Shown here: positions 48,651-58,658 of the stretch, piece after piece
Position numbering within the stretch: position 1 is the first letter of the stretch
Layout: the number at the start of each line of letters is the position of its first letter
Assembly (NCBI GenBank): GCA_905221605.1
Contig: CAJNDS010000336.1
Location: forward strand, 468,501-532,500
Direction of reading: 5' to 3'
DNA from: Symbiodinium natans
Taxonomy: Eukaryota; Sar; Dinophyceae; Suessiales; Symbiodiniaceae
Length of the DNA: 64,000 nucleotides
Notes under the pieces: generated by a model
The model's input: only the letters and a program-made list of their open reading frames with translations
Database searches by the model: none
What the model was told of the DNA's origin: nothing
Translations under genes and position numbers: made by a program

Positions 48651-51600
48651 TACCCGGACCGTCCTGTTCTATCGCGTTCCAGGCTCTGAGGAGTTAGAAT
48701 GTGACAATTCGATGATCGCCTGCCCCGGCACCGTGATCTCCGATCCTCTCTTGCGAGCCCATGGTCCGGCGGAAGGACACCACGGACGAGGTGGAGGAGG
48801 AACGGCCGGCACCAACGGAAGGGGAGGGCACGGACAAGGAGCCCGAGAGTGCGCTCACAGAGTGGAGCCGAGTGGACAGCGCCCCAGAGGACCCAGACGA
48901 AGAAGCCCGAGCCACGACCAAGGGAATGAAGAAGCCCGCCATCAAGAGGCCACCGTCTATGGGGGGGCGCCTGAGGCACGCGGTGGGCACTCGGGTGAGA
49001 TCCAAATCGTCGGAGAAGAAGTCGGGGTCCGCCAAGGGAAGGAGGACAGTCGAAGATCGGGATCGAGAGGGTCGCAGGTCTTCACCGTCGGCGACACGAT
49101 CAGCAGCGCCGCCGAGCCGCCCCTCAAGATCGAGCCCTTCCACTCCAGGAGCGACGCTCAATGCCCTGAAGGCTCAGGTCGAGGAATTGGAGGAGAAGCT
49201 GGTGGACTACCTCGACCCCCGCAGCCTGGTGACAGAAGGTTCCCGAGCAACGAAGGCGTACTGGGTGAGCCGGATCCAGATGCTCGAAGAGGAATTGGAG
49301 ATCTGTTTGGGAAATGGCCCTATGGAGACGGACGGGGAGCAGGACAAGCGGACTTCGAATGGCGAGAACGCCTTGGTGCCCAGGCTGGAGACTCCTCCGT
49401 TCTTGCCGGAGACGAGAAGATCGAGGAGCCAGGCATCGACGACTTCTACGACGCCCGCAGCCGGAGCACCGAAGGCGAAGCCCAAGACCTACATGAAGAT
49501 TCACGCCTTGACGGACCGCGCGGCCCCGTTCCCGACGATGTCCAACAAGTTCTCCGACGACCTGGTGGTGAACGTGCTGATAAGCATCCAAGCCCAGCTC
49601 CTCACGTTCAAATGGAAGACCTTCGTGTGGATGCTTCGGGTGAGATCGGCCGTTTGGGCCGAGATGGGACATCGGGTCAGGTGGAAGCGCAATCCGAGAT
49701 GGCTAATGCTCCTCATGGGCAAGCAGCTGGGCAGCTTGTGGGGTCACATAGGCTCAGCGAGGCAGCTGTGTCACGACCCGCGGATTGCGCATCTGATGAG
49801 AGGAAACGCCCCGGAGATGTCGAGTTCCGCAGCAGTACGAGACCTTCGAGAGGACTGACTCAGAAGCTTCGCAAGGGTGTAGCAGTTGGAAAACGCGCTC
49901 TCGGACTGCTCACGTTGGTCTCGTCATGGCAAGCGGGCTGGAATGTCACGGAGATTTTTCCTACTGGCATTGATTGGAGCGAGAGTTTGGACATGGGCCG
50001 ATCATGGGTGCCTACGTCGCCATTGTGGGAATCTACCAAGCCCCCTTCACCCAAGGAATGCGTCCGCATCATGGACCGAGTGGAACAGCAGCAGCCCGAC
50101 TTGTTGTTGGTGGTGCCGCCGGTGGGCCCCTGGTCGACATGGCAGAGGGATTCGCCGAAGGTGGAGATGCGACGGAAGGCCGGGTACTGGCCTATGTGGC
50201 ACATGATCTGCCGCTTGTGGCACCAACAGACGGCGAAGAAGAGGCTGATGCTGATTCAGCTACCCGCTAAGGTGGGGCTGCCTCATGCGGACGAGATGCG
50301 AGAAATGCAGGAAGTGTATCGACAAATGCATCGAGGAGATCTTCCCAAGGAATGGCTAGACGATCATCACCTGCGAGATCGGGGCCGTGAAGACATAGAA
50401 CGAGGAGATCTTCCCGAGGAATGTCGAGACGATCATCACCTGCGAGATCGGGGCCGTGCTTGGGTATCAGAAGTATATCCAGATCCAGTGTACCGAGCTC
50501 GAGTGGACTTGTGCGCTTTTGGACTATGTGCGGAAAATGGTCGTCCGTATAAACGAAGTATCCGGTGTCTGGTCAATGATCCTTGGTGGTGTGGCCGCCT
50601 AGAGGCCCAAGCACTATGTCATCACGAGGCCGGGAGTCACCAAGCTGTGGAAGGGCATGGAGCACTACCCAATGGACAATTGGTGCCGAGGGCCTGGGAA
50701 GCAGCATGTTGGCCTCCGAAGTGGACTCTGAGGGTGCTACAATCTGCCGCCTCCGTGCTATGCGAACGAGTGGCGACAGTGGAAAAGGGGATGCTCCACC
50801 AAGAATGCGATCCTCGCGGGGCATGGGAAGCGGTGCCAGTGGAACTGGAACAATCCCCCGAAGGACAACTACGCCAACGATTGGGAGAAGTGACCGGACA
50901 GCAGTACGATTACATCTACTTCGAAGGAAGCAGCGGGGCGCTTCCGCGCCAACTCCGGAGTACGCTGGCGAAGTTGCACGTTTCCTTGGGACACATATCG
51001 GCGGAGAAGTTGAAGCGGATGTTGCACCTCAATGGGGCCAAGGACCACATCTTGAAAGGGGTGTCGGATATGAGGTGCCAAGTTTGTCAAGCGGTGGCAG
51101 CTCCGACTTCGGCGCCCAAGGCTTCGTTTGACCGGCCTCAGCGCTTCAACGAGAGGGTGGTGTCGGATGTGTTCTACATCTGGGACAGCCGACAAGAGAA
51201 GTACGCTGTGGTGCACGCCGTGGATGCCTTCTCCTTGTACCAGGTGGCGACACTGATGGTCAAACCACAGGCCGAAATAGTGGCTCACTTCCTGAAGAAC
51301 CATTGGATCAACATCTTTGGCCCCCCGGAGGTGTTCATGAGTGATGCGGGCACGGAATACGCTGCGGAGACGGAATCTTTGCTACGAGCCTATGATGTGC
51401 ATCATGAGATGGTGCCTCCGTCTGCGAAGTGGCGTATGGGTCTAGCTGAGCGACATGGCGCGGTCTTGAAATTGCTGGTGATGAAGACCATCCAGGCCAC
51501 GACCGCCAAGGGCTACGCAGAGACTAAGGAATGTGTGCTGGCGGCGGTAGCTGCTCGGAACCGACAGTCCCGGGTAGGCGGGTTCAGTCCCACCCAGATC

Positions 51601-54444
51601 GTGTTGGGCAAGGACGTGGCCATCCCTTCGTCGTTGTTGGAGCAGATTGGCACGGGACACTTCAAGTATGTGCTCAATCAGGACTTGGCTTTTGCTGAGG
51701 CTCGTCACCGCAACGAAGAGATTCGATACGCAGCATCTCAAGCTTTTATCTGGGCAGATAGTCATGAGACCCTCCGCAAGGCGCTGAACGCCAAGACCAG
51801 ACATCCCCGACACGAGATGCTGTACGAGGGCGCTATGGTGTACTTCTACGATCCCCCAAGCTCACGGAAGGGCCTACCTCGACGGCTTCAGGATCAAGTT
51901 TCTTGGATGGGGCCGGGGACAGTGGTGGCCATAGAGCGACGAGAAGGAGCCATCAAGCGAGTCTGGATTCGCTACCGCAACAAGTTGAAGGGCCTACCCT
52001 TGGAATACGTTCGCCTCACCGCTCTGGAAGAGGTGGAAGCTTCCCAGGTCTGTACTGAAGCGTTGAAGGAGGTGGAAAAGGAGTTGGAGGGAGGCCGCCC
52101 AGAGATTGAGAACATGGTCGAGGCTGAGGTGGACGAGCCAGCCGCTGCCGTGATGGAGTTCAGCGACGATGAGCAGGAGGTGGTGGATCCGACGCCAGCC
52201 TCTGTCTTGGACGACCTCCCCATGCAGTTGCACCGAGATAAGAGGCCCCAACAACATCTGGCCCCCGTGTCTGGAGAAGAAGGGAGGCCCAAGAAAGTGA
52301 AGTTTGAAGAGGCCAAGCAAGCGACGACGGAACATCTAAGCAAGATGAAGGCGGTGCTACAAAGATACGAGCCAGGGTCCACTGCCGAGCAGCCGAACAT
52401 GCAGGTCGGTGGATCGAGCTCTTCGAGGTCCCCATCATCGACGTCCCCATTGCCACCGACTACCAGCCATCGCGGATATGGAGTTCTACATGTATGCAGA
52501 CGATGGCACCTGGAGGAAGCTACTCGAGGGCAGCGGAAGATGATCCGGCAGGCTCGACGATTGGGGTGGAACGTCATGGGAGTGGAGGTCGACACCGTCA
52601 CCACAGAGCTGGCACCGGAGATGGAAGTGATGTCCACTCCCCTGAAATCAGTGGAACCCCCGGTGACCGGGAAACCTCGTCTCGAGTACAAGTGGAACAA
52701 ATTGGCTCCGGAATGGCAAGCATCTTTCCTTGATCCCTTGAAGAAGGCCATCGACGTCTATGTGGACAATGATGCCTTGGAACCGGTCTTGCTGGGCATG
52801 CCGATCCCGCCCGACAAGATCCTTCCTTCGCGTTTCGTCCTGACCAACAAGAGCGACAAAGAGGACCTAGAAGAGGCCATCCTGAAGGCCAGATGGGTCT
52901 TGGCAGGCCATCTGGACAAGGAAGCGGGACAATGGGCCACTGAGGCTCCGACGGCGAGTCTAGTGGCTCACAATATGGTCTGCTTCGTTTGCGCCCAGTT
53001 TGGGTGGAAGATGCTGTACGCCGACATCTCGGCGGCTTTCTTGCAGGGCGAGACCTTGGACGATGAGAGGGTAGTCTACATTCGCCTCCCGAAGGGCTAC
53101 CCCGACGCCGTGAATGAGCACCTCAGAAGCAGACTTCAAAGCAAAGCCAAAGGAACCCTGAGAGGAGACGTCGTCCGCCTGGTTAAGGGAGGCTTCGGAC
53201 TGTCTGAGTCCCCTCGTTTATGGTACCAACGCCTGAAGAGGGGCCTGGAGGAGCTGGGGCTCAAGGAGCTCAAACTGTCGCCGGGCACGTTCGTGCTACA
53301 TCTTCGAGGCCGCTTCATGGGGATCATGACGATTCACGTCGATGATCTGAGGATGGGATTTCACCCGAAGGCGGAGTATGTCCTGGTGGCCTTGAAGAAA
53401 ACCTTCAGCTTCGGAGAGTGGAGATCGGCGACGAATGAGCTGGTGAAGTTCTGCGGGAGATGGGAAAAACAGTGCCCTCAGACCTTCAAGGTAACCATCA
53501 CCATGGACGGTTACGCCCAGAAGTTGCAAGAGCCCCCTCGACGAGATCCCCAGGACAAAAGCCCGCTGACAGATGCCGAACGGAAGTGGGTGTCTTCGGT
53601 GGGTGGCCAGATCAACTGGATGGCCAGACAAGGTCGAGCGGACCTGGCCTTCGGCATCTCGAAGGTGCAACAAATGTCGGGGGCCCGAGATCCAGAAACA
53701 CTGAAGTTCTTGGCGCAGCTGGTGAAGAAGGCAAAGGAGAGCTACGAGTGCTACTACCAAGCCCTCCCGGGCCCGCTGGATGAGATGGTGTTTCTGGCCG
53801 TCAGTGATGCTTCACATGGAAGTATGCCAAAAGGGAGGTCGCAAGGAGGCATGATGATCTTGGTGGCCCACGAGAGCGTCTTGGAAGGGCCTAGCCTTGT
53901 GAATTGCCTCCTGTACCACAGCTCGGTCATCAAGCGGGTGGTTCGATCTTCGTTGGCGGCGGAAACTTTGGAGCAATGCGACTTTGTGCGGGCGGTGATG
54001 GCGGAAGCCCTTGACCCTGGCTTCGTTTTGTCATCATGGCTGTGGAGCGCTGGCCGCTGGCGAGAGGTCCTAGTGATGGACTCGAAGACGGGCTACGACG
54101 TGCTCAACAGCATCTCTCATGGGGAGGATAAGCGTCTGGCGATCGACATCGCGATCTTGAAGGAGTCACTCTACGAGCCACAATCCAACCGATGGATTCG
54201 GTGGGTACCCGGCTTGTGCATGCCCTCCGATGGCCTGACCAAGGAGTATGGCAACGGCGTACGGGATCAAGTGATGCGAGGAGGTCCCTGGTCTCTGAAG
54301 GACACACCTGAAGCCCAACGCCTGAGGGAGCAAGCTGGTCATAGGAAGCGTTTGTGCAAAAGCCGTTTTAGGGATCGAGAGCAAGAGCTCGAAGGGATCC
54401 GACGAGCTAACCTAGAACCTTCCTCTTTTGATAAGACCTCCTGA
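48577..54444 (+). CDS. Integrase, RT and RNase H of second element
   Basis: 1,955 residues in the +1 frame relative to Gag. From about residue 430 it is clearly protein: KLRKGVAVGKRALGLLTLVS, PDLLLVVPPVGPWSTWQRDS. The integrase zinc site is H801, H806, C834, C837; catalytic D864, D923 and E958 (35 apart). The RT has YADISAAFLQG (Asp 1483) and HVDD (1587-1590). RNase H has AVSDASHGS (Asp 1744), SSLAAETLE, MDSKTGYDVL and PSDGLTKEYG. A 69-bp internal duplication gives RGDLPKEWLDDHHLRDRG twice (about 50334-50460). The first 430 residues, and about 50580-50890, read better in another frame, so this uninterrupted frame may be open partly by chance. Confidence 0.8.
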   Translation: MLALLVDERVHPATPVRRALPQVCDTRTVLFYRVPGSEELECDNSMIACPGTVISDPLLRAHGPAEGHHGRGGGGTAGTNGRGGHGQGARECAHRVEPSGQRPRGPRRRSPSHDQGNEEARHQEATVYGGAPEARGGHSGEIQIVGEEVGVRQGKEDSRRSGSRGSQVFTVGDTISSAAEPPLKIEPFHSRSDAQCPEGSGRGIGGEAGGLPRPPQPGDRRFPSNEGVLGEPDPDARRGIGDLFGKWPYGDGRGAGQADFEWRERLGAQAGDSSVLAGDEKIEEPGIDDFYDARSRSTEGEAQDLHEDSRLDGPRGPVPDDVQQVLRRPGGERADKHPSPAPHVQMEDLRVDASGEIGRLGRDGTSGQVEAQSEMANAPHGQAAGQLVGSHRLSEAAVSRPADCASDERKRPGDVEFRSSTRPSRGLTQKLRKGVAVGKRALGLLTLVSSWQAGWNVTEIFPTGIDWSESLDMGRSWVPTSPLWESTKPPSPKECVRIMDRVEQQQPDLLLVVPPVGPWSTWQRDSPKVEMRRKAGYWPMWHMICRLWHQQTAKKRLMLIQLPAKVGLPHADEMREMQEVYRQMHRGDLPKEWLDDHHLRDRGREDIERGDLPEECRDDHHLRDRGRAWVSEVYPDPVYRARVDLCAFGLCAENGRPYKRSIRCLVNDPWWCGRLEAQALCHHEAGSHQAVEGHGALPNGQLVPRAWEAACWPPKWTLRVLQSAASVLCERVATVEKGMLHQECDPRGAWEAVPVELEQSPEGQLRQRLGEVTGQQYDYIYFEGSSGALPRQLRSTLAKLHVSLGHISAEKLKRMLHLNGAKDHILKGVSDMRCQVCQAVAAPTSAPKASFDRPQRFNERVVSDVFYIWDSRQEKYAVVHAVDAFSLYQVATLMVKPQAEIVAHFLKNHWINIFGPPEVFMSDAGTEYAAETESLLRAYDVHHEMVPPSAKWRMGLAERHGAVLKLLVMKTIQATTAKGYAETKECVLAAVAARNRQSRVGGFSPTQIVLGKDVAIPSSLLEQIGTGHFKYVLNQDLAFAEARHRNEEIRYAASQAFIWADSHETLRKALNAKTRHPRHEMLYEGAMVYFYDPPSSRKGLPRRLQDQVSWMGPGTVVAIERREGAIKRVWIRYRNKLKGLPLEYVRLTALEEVEASQVCTEALKEVEKELEGGRPEIENMVEAEVDEPAAAVMEFSDDEQEVVDPTPASVLDDLPMQLHRDKRPQQHLAPVSGEEGRPKKVKFEEAKQATTEHLSKMKAVLQRYEPGSTAEQPNMQVGGSSSSRSPSSTSPLPPTTSHRGYGVLHVCRRWHLEEATRGQRKMIRQARRLGWNVMGVEVDTVTTELAPEMEVMSTPLKSVEPPVTGKPRLEYKWNKLAPEWQASFLDPLKKAIDVYVDNDALEPVLLGMPIPPDKILPSRFVLTNKSDKEDLEEAILKARWVLAGHLDKEAGQWATEAPTASLVAHNMVCFVCAQFGWKMLYADISAAFLQGETLDDERVVYIRLPKGYPDAVNEHLRSRLQSKAKGTLRGDVVRLVKGGFGLSESPRLWYQRLKRGLEELGLKELKLSPGTFVLHLRGRFMGIMTIHVDDLRMGFHPKAEYVLVALKKTFSFGEWRSATNELVKFCGRWEKQCPQTFKVTITMDGYAQKLQEPPRRDPQDKSPLTDAERKWVSSVGGQINWMARQGRADLAFGISKVQQMSGARDPETLKFLAQLVKKAKESYECYYQALPGPLDEMVFLAVSDASHGSMPKGRSQGGMMILVAHESVLEGPSLVNCLLYHSSVIKRVVRSSLAAETLEQCDFVRAVMAEALDPGFVLSSWLWSAGRWREVLVMDSKTGYDVLNSISHGEDKRLAIDIAILKESLYEPQSNRWIRWVPGLCMPSDGLTKEYGNGVRDQVMRGGPWSLKDTPEAQRLREQAGHRKRLCKSRFRDREQELEGIRRANLEPSSFDKTS
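48761..49858 (+). CDS. Overlapping frame of second element
   Basis: 365 residues in the third frame: VRRKDTTDEVEEERPAPTEG, KAQVEELEEKLVDYLDPRSL, ATKAYWVSRIQMLEEELEIC. Up to about 49450 its composition is more protein-like than the overlapping frame. It probably represents the ancestral coding frame between protease and integrase, now out of phase, or a product reached by frameshifting. Confidence 0.45.
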   Translation: MVRRKDTTDEVEEERPAPTEGEGTDKEPESALTEWSRVDSAPEDPDEEARATTKGMKKPAIKRPPSMGGRLRHAVGTRVRSKSSEKKSGSAKGRRTVEDRDREGRRSSPSATRSAAPPSRPSRSSPSTPGATLNALKAQVEELEEKLVDYLDPRSLVTEGSRATKAYWVSRIQMLEEELEICLGNGPMETDGEQDKRTSNGENALVPRLETPPFLPETRRSRSQASTTSTTPAAGAPKAKPKTYMKIHALTDRAAPFPTMSNKFSDDLVVNVLISIQAQLLTFKWKTFVWMLRVRSAVWAEMGHRVRWKRNPRWLMLLMGKQLGSLWGHIGSARQLCHDPRIAHLMRGNAPEMSSSAAVRDLRED

Positions 54445-54466
54445 CACACGTTCCAAGGGGGGTTGG
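54445..54466 (+). other. Polypurine tract region
   Basis: AAGGGGGGTTGG lies directly before the 3' LTR, a likely plus-strand primer. Confidence 0.55.
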
Positions 54467-54602
54467 TGTCGAAAACGGCACGTAAACCCAACGTGTGTGG
54501 AGGCATGCAGCTACTCGACCTGGCTCAAGGATGCTGGCTCGCAGCAGTGCGTGGATGGAAACAGGCCCGGTGAGTTTGTTCAGGGCGGTTGGTCTTTCTT
54601 GT
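54467..54602 (+). repeat. 3' LTR of second element
   Basis: 136 bp, reads the same as the 5' LTR, followed by CTAAC and telomere-type repeats. Confidence 0.88.
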
Positions 54603-55069
54603 CTAACCCTCAAACCCTAAACCCTAAACCCCAAACCAAACCAGAACACCCCCTTGAACCCCATCCCCCCATCAAACCCTAAACCCTAAGCCCTAAACCC
54701 TAAACCCTAAACCCTAAATCCTAAACCCTAAACCCTAAACCCTAAACTAAGTGAGGGGTCGCTTCCGTCGAGCGACAGACCCCGAACGCTCGGCCGAGGG
54801 CCTTACAGCCCGAGCGCCCAAGCGAAAAGAGAAACGGAAAGGTGAGGGTTAAGCCTCACCGTCTGTCCTGGACAGGCCAACGGACATCGGCCTTTTTACG
54901 ACAACGTCAGTACTCGGCCAAAGGATGGCAGGCACCCAGACCACCTTTAGCGTAGCTAAAGGCCCAAATCATAACCCTTTGCCTCTGGAGGTGGTTCAGG
55001 GTTTTGGGTTCAGGGTTTGCCGGGCCCCCCCCCCCCCGAACCCTGGCCCCTGGTAGCTGGATTCCTGGA

Positions 55070-55690
55070 CCAGGAGGCTCCCTGACGTGCCGAAGGCCCG
55101 AAAAGGGCCGAGGCTACCCCGAACCCCAGCTTAAACCCTAACACCGCAAAACCCTGCAAAGGCCTTCAAGCAAATAAGGGCCTCTACGGGCCCTAACGTG
55201 CCGAAGGCCCGAAAAGGGCCGAGGCGACCCCGAACCCCAGCTTAAACCCTAGCGATTGAAATACTCATTGGCGAAAAAAAATTAACAGGTTCCCTGACCT
55301 TCAAATGAATAAAGCCTCTACGGCCCCTGACACGCCGAAGGTCCGAACAAGGCCCCGAGAGACCCCAAGAGCCACCAAAAGGCTTCAAAAGACTTCAAGA
55401 GGCCCCCTAAAAGAAGGGGGACCCCAGGATGCCCGTACCCGCAATGAAAAATGCGATGTTTTGTACTGAAATCGATGGTTTTGGGCACCCCTTCATTTTA
55501 CCCCGGAAGGGCCAGGAAGGCCCCCAGGAAGCCCCCAAAAGGGGGCCCCAAGAGCCACCAAAAGGCTTGAGGCCCTTAAAGAAGGGGAATCCAGGAGCAG
55601 GCACAAAGGGTTTCCCTGATCTTCAAATAAATAAGGGCCTCTACGGGCCCTGACACGCCGAAGGCCCGAAAAGGGCCCAACCCCAGCTTA
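55070..55690. repeat. Diverged tandem repeat with GGCCC-GAAAA-GGGCC hairpin
   Basis: Units of about 115-130 bp share CTCTACGGGCCCTGACACGC, CGAAGGCCCGAAAAGGGCC and CCCCAGCTTAAACCCTAAC. Hairpins at 55095-55109, 55206-55220, a degenerate one near 55336 and 55662-55676. Confidence 0.7.
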
Positions 55691-56195
55691 AACCCTAACA
55701 GCGCAACTTTAACAACATCAAAGCAAGCATCAGGGCACAAGAAAATAAATTCCATAAACCCTAAACCCTAATAGAGTATAGTTTGGGTGGCCGGGGTGGG
55801 TTGACGGGCAACGCGAGCGCGCGGCCCGGGGTGTTTCACACCCGAGCGCGCGCCCTCCCCTGACACACCCTAAACCCTAAACCCTAAACCCTAAACCCTA
55901 AACCCTAAACCCTAAACCCTAAACCCTAAACCCTTAAACCCGAAAAAAACCCTAACCCTAAACCCTAAACCCTCAACCCTAAACCCCTAAACCCTAAACC
56001 CTAAACCCTAAACCCTAAACCCTAAACCCTAAACCCTAAACCCGAAACCCTAAACCCTAAACCCTAAACCCTAAACCCTAAACCCTAAACCCTAAACCCT
56101 AAACCCTAAACCCTAAACCCTAAACCCTAAACCCTAAACCCTAAACCCTAAACCCTAAACCCTAAACCCTAAACCCTAAACCGAACCCTCCACAG

Positions 56196-56305
56196 CTCGA
56201 GGCCTCCGCCGCGCTGGGTGAGCCACTGCCGAGCTCCTGTGTGGGCTGGGCGGCTGGAAGCCAGCGTGGGAAGGGGCAACTCTCACCATCGCGCGAGGAA
56301 AGAGG
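56196..56305 (+). CDS. Possible exon
   Basis: After CCACAG the plus frame reads LEASAALGEPLPSSCVGWAA, then GSQRGKGQLSPSREER. It is set between long repeat tracts. No family; may be an upstream exon of the GGDEF gene. Confidence 0.3.
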
Positions 56306-57371
56306 TCTGAGGTTTAGGGTTTAGGGTTTCTAGGTGTTGGGGTTTATAGGGTTTATGGGGTTTCTAGTTTCAGGGTTTATAGGGTTCGTAGGATTGATAG
56401 GGTGGATAGGGTTGATAGGGTTTATGGGGTTTATAGGTGTTACAGGGTTTAGAGGGTTCAGGCTTCAGGGTTCAGTGTCTGGGTGCCCTTGGGGTTGAAG
56501 GTTTGGGGCTTCGGTTTGGGGTTTAGGCCCTTTGCGGCGAGGGCTTCGGGTTTAGGATTGAGGGTTTAGATGCAGACACCGCCCGAAAGCGCCAACACGC
56601 CACTAGCTCACAAAGCGCCATAGCCCAACTTTCAAGGAGGCCCGACAGAGCCCGAAATCACTGAAATGCACGAAGCCCTAAACCCTGAACCCGAAACCTT
56701 AAATCTTAAACCCTATACCCTAAACCCTACCCCCCACACTCCAGAAAGGTGTTGCCGAACCTTGTTGGTTCTTCTCGGGTTTAGGGTTTAGGGTCCAGGG
56801 TCTGCATGAAGCTGTTCGGTTTCGTGCGCTGTAAAGGGGCTGTCAATCAACATTAGAGTCGTGAAGAACATGTTCGTTTAAGGATCACAGGTTTGTTTCG
56901 GACCGAAGACTTATACGTAAGTTCCTATGTAGGTTGTTTTTCCTTTTGAGGTTTGTTTGAGGTTGCCTTTGGAGACAGCATGTTTCGTGTAAGTTCCTGC
57001 GTGCATCCGTTTGCGTCCTCAGCCATCCCTTTCGCGAGGCGCCAAGACGACTTTGGGTTCATGGCTTTCGGGTTGCATCATACACTCTAAACCCTAAACC
57101 CTAAACCCTAAACCCTAAACCCTAAACCCTAAACCCTAAACCCTAAATCCTAAGCCCTAAATTTCCTAAGGCCCCGAAACCCCAACAGTCAAGCCTTTTT
57201 GGGCCTCATTCTGTTGGCACCCGGGGCTAAATTGGGCTTAATGTAGCAGACACCCAGCCAAAAAATCCACGTCTAAGCCCTAAGGGGCCGAGAGGCTGGG
57301 TGTAACCCTGAACCCGGGAACTTCAACCCCTAAAGCCGCAAACCCTAAGGCCTGAAACCTAACAAAAAACC

Positions 57372-57437
57372 CTACCGACGCAGAGTTCCTCGGGCAATGC
57401 GACTTGCGCGCAGCACTATGATGGCTGCTGGCGAAAG
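57372..57437 (+). CDS. Possible exon
   Basis: Plus frame TQSSSGNATCAQHYDGCWRK followed by a GTGGGTTTAGGG donor context. Short but protein-like. Possibly upstream of the GGDEF exons. Confidence 0.3.
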
Positions 57438-57930
57438 GTGGGTTTAGGGTTTGGGGTTTAGCGTTTAGGGTTTAGGGTTGAGGGTTTCGGGCCTTGCAGG
57501 CAAGGTTTCAAATTCCAACAACCCCAAACCGCCCCAAACCCTAAAACCCTTCCCCCCCTAAACCCTAAACCCCCCTTCCATGTTTCTCTGGGACCCTGCT
57601 GGGACCCACCTTTGAACCTCTCAGACGCCCTGAACCTGCATCCCACCACCTCTCTGAGAACCCCTTCTGAGAGTTGAACCCCCCCGGCTGCCGGTTCAAG
57701 CAGGGTTTAGAGTTTAGGGTTTAGGGTTCAGCTATTTGCACGTAATTAGGGCTGCGACATGACTGGCCTTCTGGAAAGTTAAACGTGAATCGGGTTCAGC
57801 TATGCTGTTTAGGTTTTTACGGTTTGGGGGTTTTAGGGTTTCAGGGGTCTAGGGTTTGAGGCGCTTTGGGGTTGAGGGTTGAAGGCTTGGGGCTTAGCTT
57901 GATGGGCAACAGCGCGACGCACGCCCAGCC

Positions 57931-58220
57931 ATGTCGCGCGCCCTGGACGACTTCCGCGCCGAGCTCGCGAGGCTGTGCCTCAGCAAGGGCCTGGAGCGGG
58001 ACTTCAAGGCCTCCATCCAGAGGACGCTGCACAACCTTCGGCTCTCCTCCGAGCAGCTGCGCCAGGCCGGCGGGAATCGTCAGAAGCTCACCGTGGAGTT
58101 TCAGACGGAGTGGCAGAAGAGGGAGGCTGACTTGGCAATCCTGGACGCCAAGTTCGTGGCGGCCGCGAAGAAGCGCTTGGAGCTGAATGGGATCCTCTAC
58201 GATCCCCTGACCCTGCTCAG
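57931..58220 (+). CDS. GGDEF protein, exon 1 (helical N-terminus and domain start)
   Basis: From ATG: SRALDDFRAELARLCLSKGL, then a helical stretch (QTEWQKREADLAILDAKFVA) and YDPLTLL, the counterpart of the D-x-L-T-G-L-x-N-R opening of GGDEF domains. Gly and Asn of that motif are missing, so nucleotide contacts there may differ. It ends at AG|GT after GACCCTGCTCAG, leaving AG of an Arg codon. A 15-bp direct repeat, CCCTGCTCAGGTGCA, spans this junction and the next acceptor. Confidence 0.75.
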
Positions 58221-58318
58221 GTGCACCCTAAACCCTAAACCCTAAGCCCTAAACCCTAAACCCTAAACCTAAACCCTAAACCCTAAATATTAAACCCTAA
58301 ACCTAAACCCCTGCTCAG
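58221..58318 (+). other. 98-nt intron made of CCCTAAA repeats
   Basis: GT-AG intron consisting almost only of CCCTAAA units and variants between GTGCA and CTGCTCAG. The 15-bp sequence at its 5' junction (58211-58225) is repeated exactly at its 3' junction (58309-58323), as expected for a target-site duplication. Confidence 0.75.
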
Positions 58319-58409
58319 GTGCAAGGCGTTCTATGGTGAGCTGCTGGAGATGCTAAGTGGGAAGCCCCTGGTGCTCACCATGGCCTCAGCCGACTTGGAC
58401 CACTTCAAG
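58319..58409 (+). CDS. GGDEF protein, exon 2
   Basis: One base completes Arg, then CKAFYGELLEMLSGKPLVLT, MASADLDHFK. DLDHFK is the metal- and substrate-binding segment (consensus D-x-D-x-F-K). It ends at a GC donor (58410-58411) in phase 0. Confidence 0.78.
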
Positions 58410-58577
58410 GCAGGGAATGAGGGACTTAGGGCCCTTTAAAAACCCGTTAAACCCTAAACCCTAAACCCTAAACCCTAAACCCTAAACCCTAAACCCTAAA
58501 CCCTAAACCCTAAACCCTAAACCCTAAACCCTAAACCCTAACCCTAAACCCTAAACCCTAACCCCAACAGTAAGAAG

Positions 58578-58658
58578 GTGGTGAACGACTGCTGGTCCCA
58601 CGCGCACGGGGACTTTGCCATCATCCAGGTCGCCGAGGTCATTGCGGAGCAGTGCGAG
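58578..58658 (+). CDS. GGDEF protein, exon 3
   Basis: With the acceptor at AGAAG|GTG the frame reads VVNDCWSHAHGDFAIIQVAE, then VIAEQCE, so exons 2 and 3 give DLDHFK-VVND...H-x-x-GD exactly as in GGDEF domains (N-D and G-D present). The CAACAG acceptor seven bases earlier would break the frame. GC donor at 58659-58660. Confidence 0.75.

Larger units (their letters stand above)
45669..54602 (+). mobile_element. Second copia-superfamily LTR retrotransposon (8.9 kb)
   Basis: Two 136-bp LTRs that I read as identical begin TGTCGAAAACGG and end TTTCTTGT. The duplication CTAAC (45664-45668 and 54603-54607) lies in a telomere-type tract, so the empty site reads CTCAACCCTAACCCTCAAAC. The order Gag, protease, integrase, RT, RNase H is copia. 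The coding region changes frame more than once, so despite apparently identical LTRs it may not be autonomous. The LTR 3' end is not the usual CA. Confidence 0.9.

Noticed and set aside
50583-51131. 182-residue separate gene in the second element
   Set aside because: Its Arg/Ser/Gly-rich translation is an off-frame reading of retroelement sequence.
58568-58574. CAACAG as the acceptor of GGDEF exon 3
   Set aside because: It gives the wrong phase; the AAG seven bases later keeps the D-x-D-x-F-K-x-x-N-D spacing.
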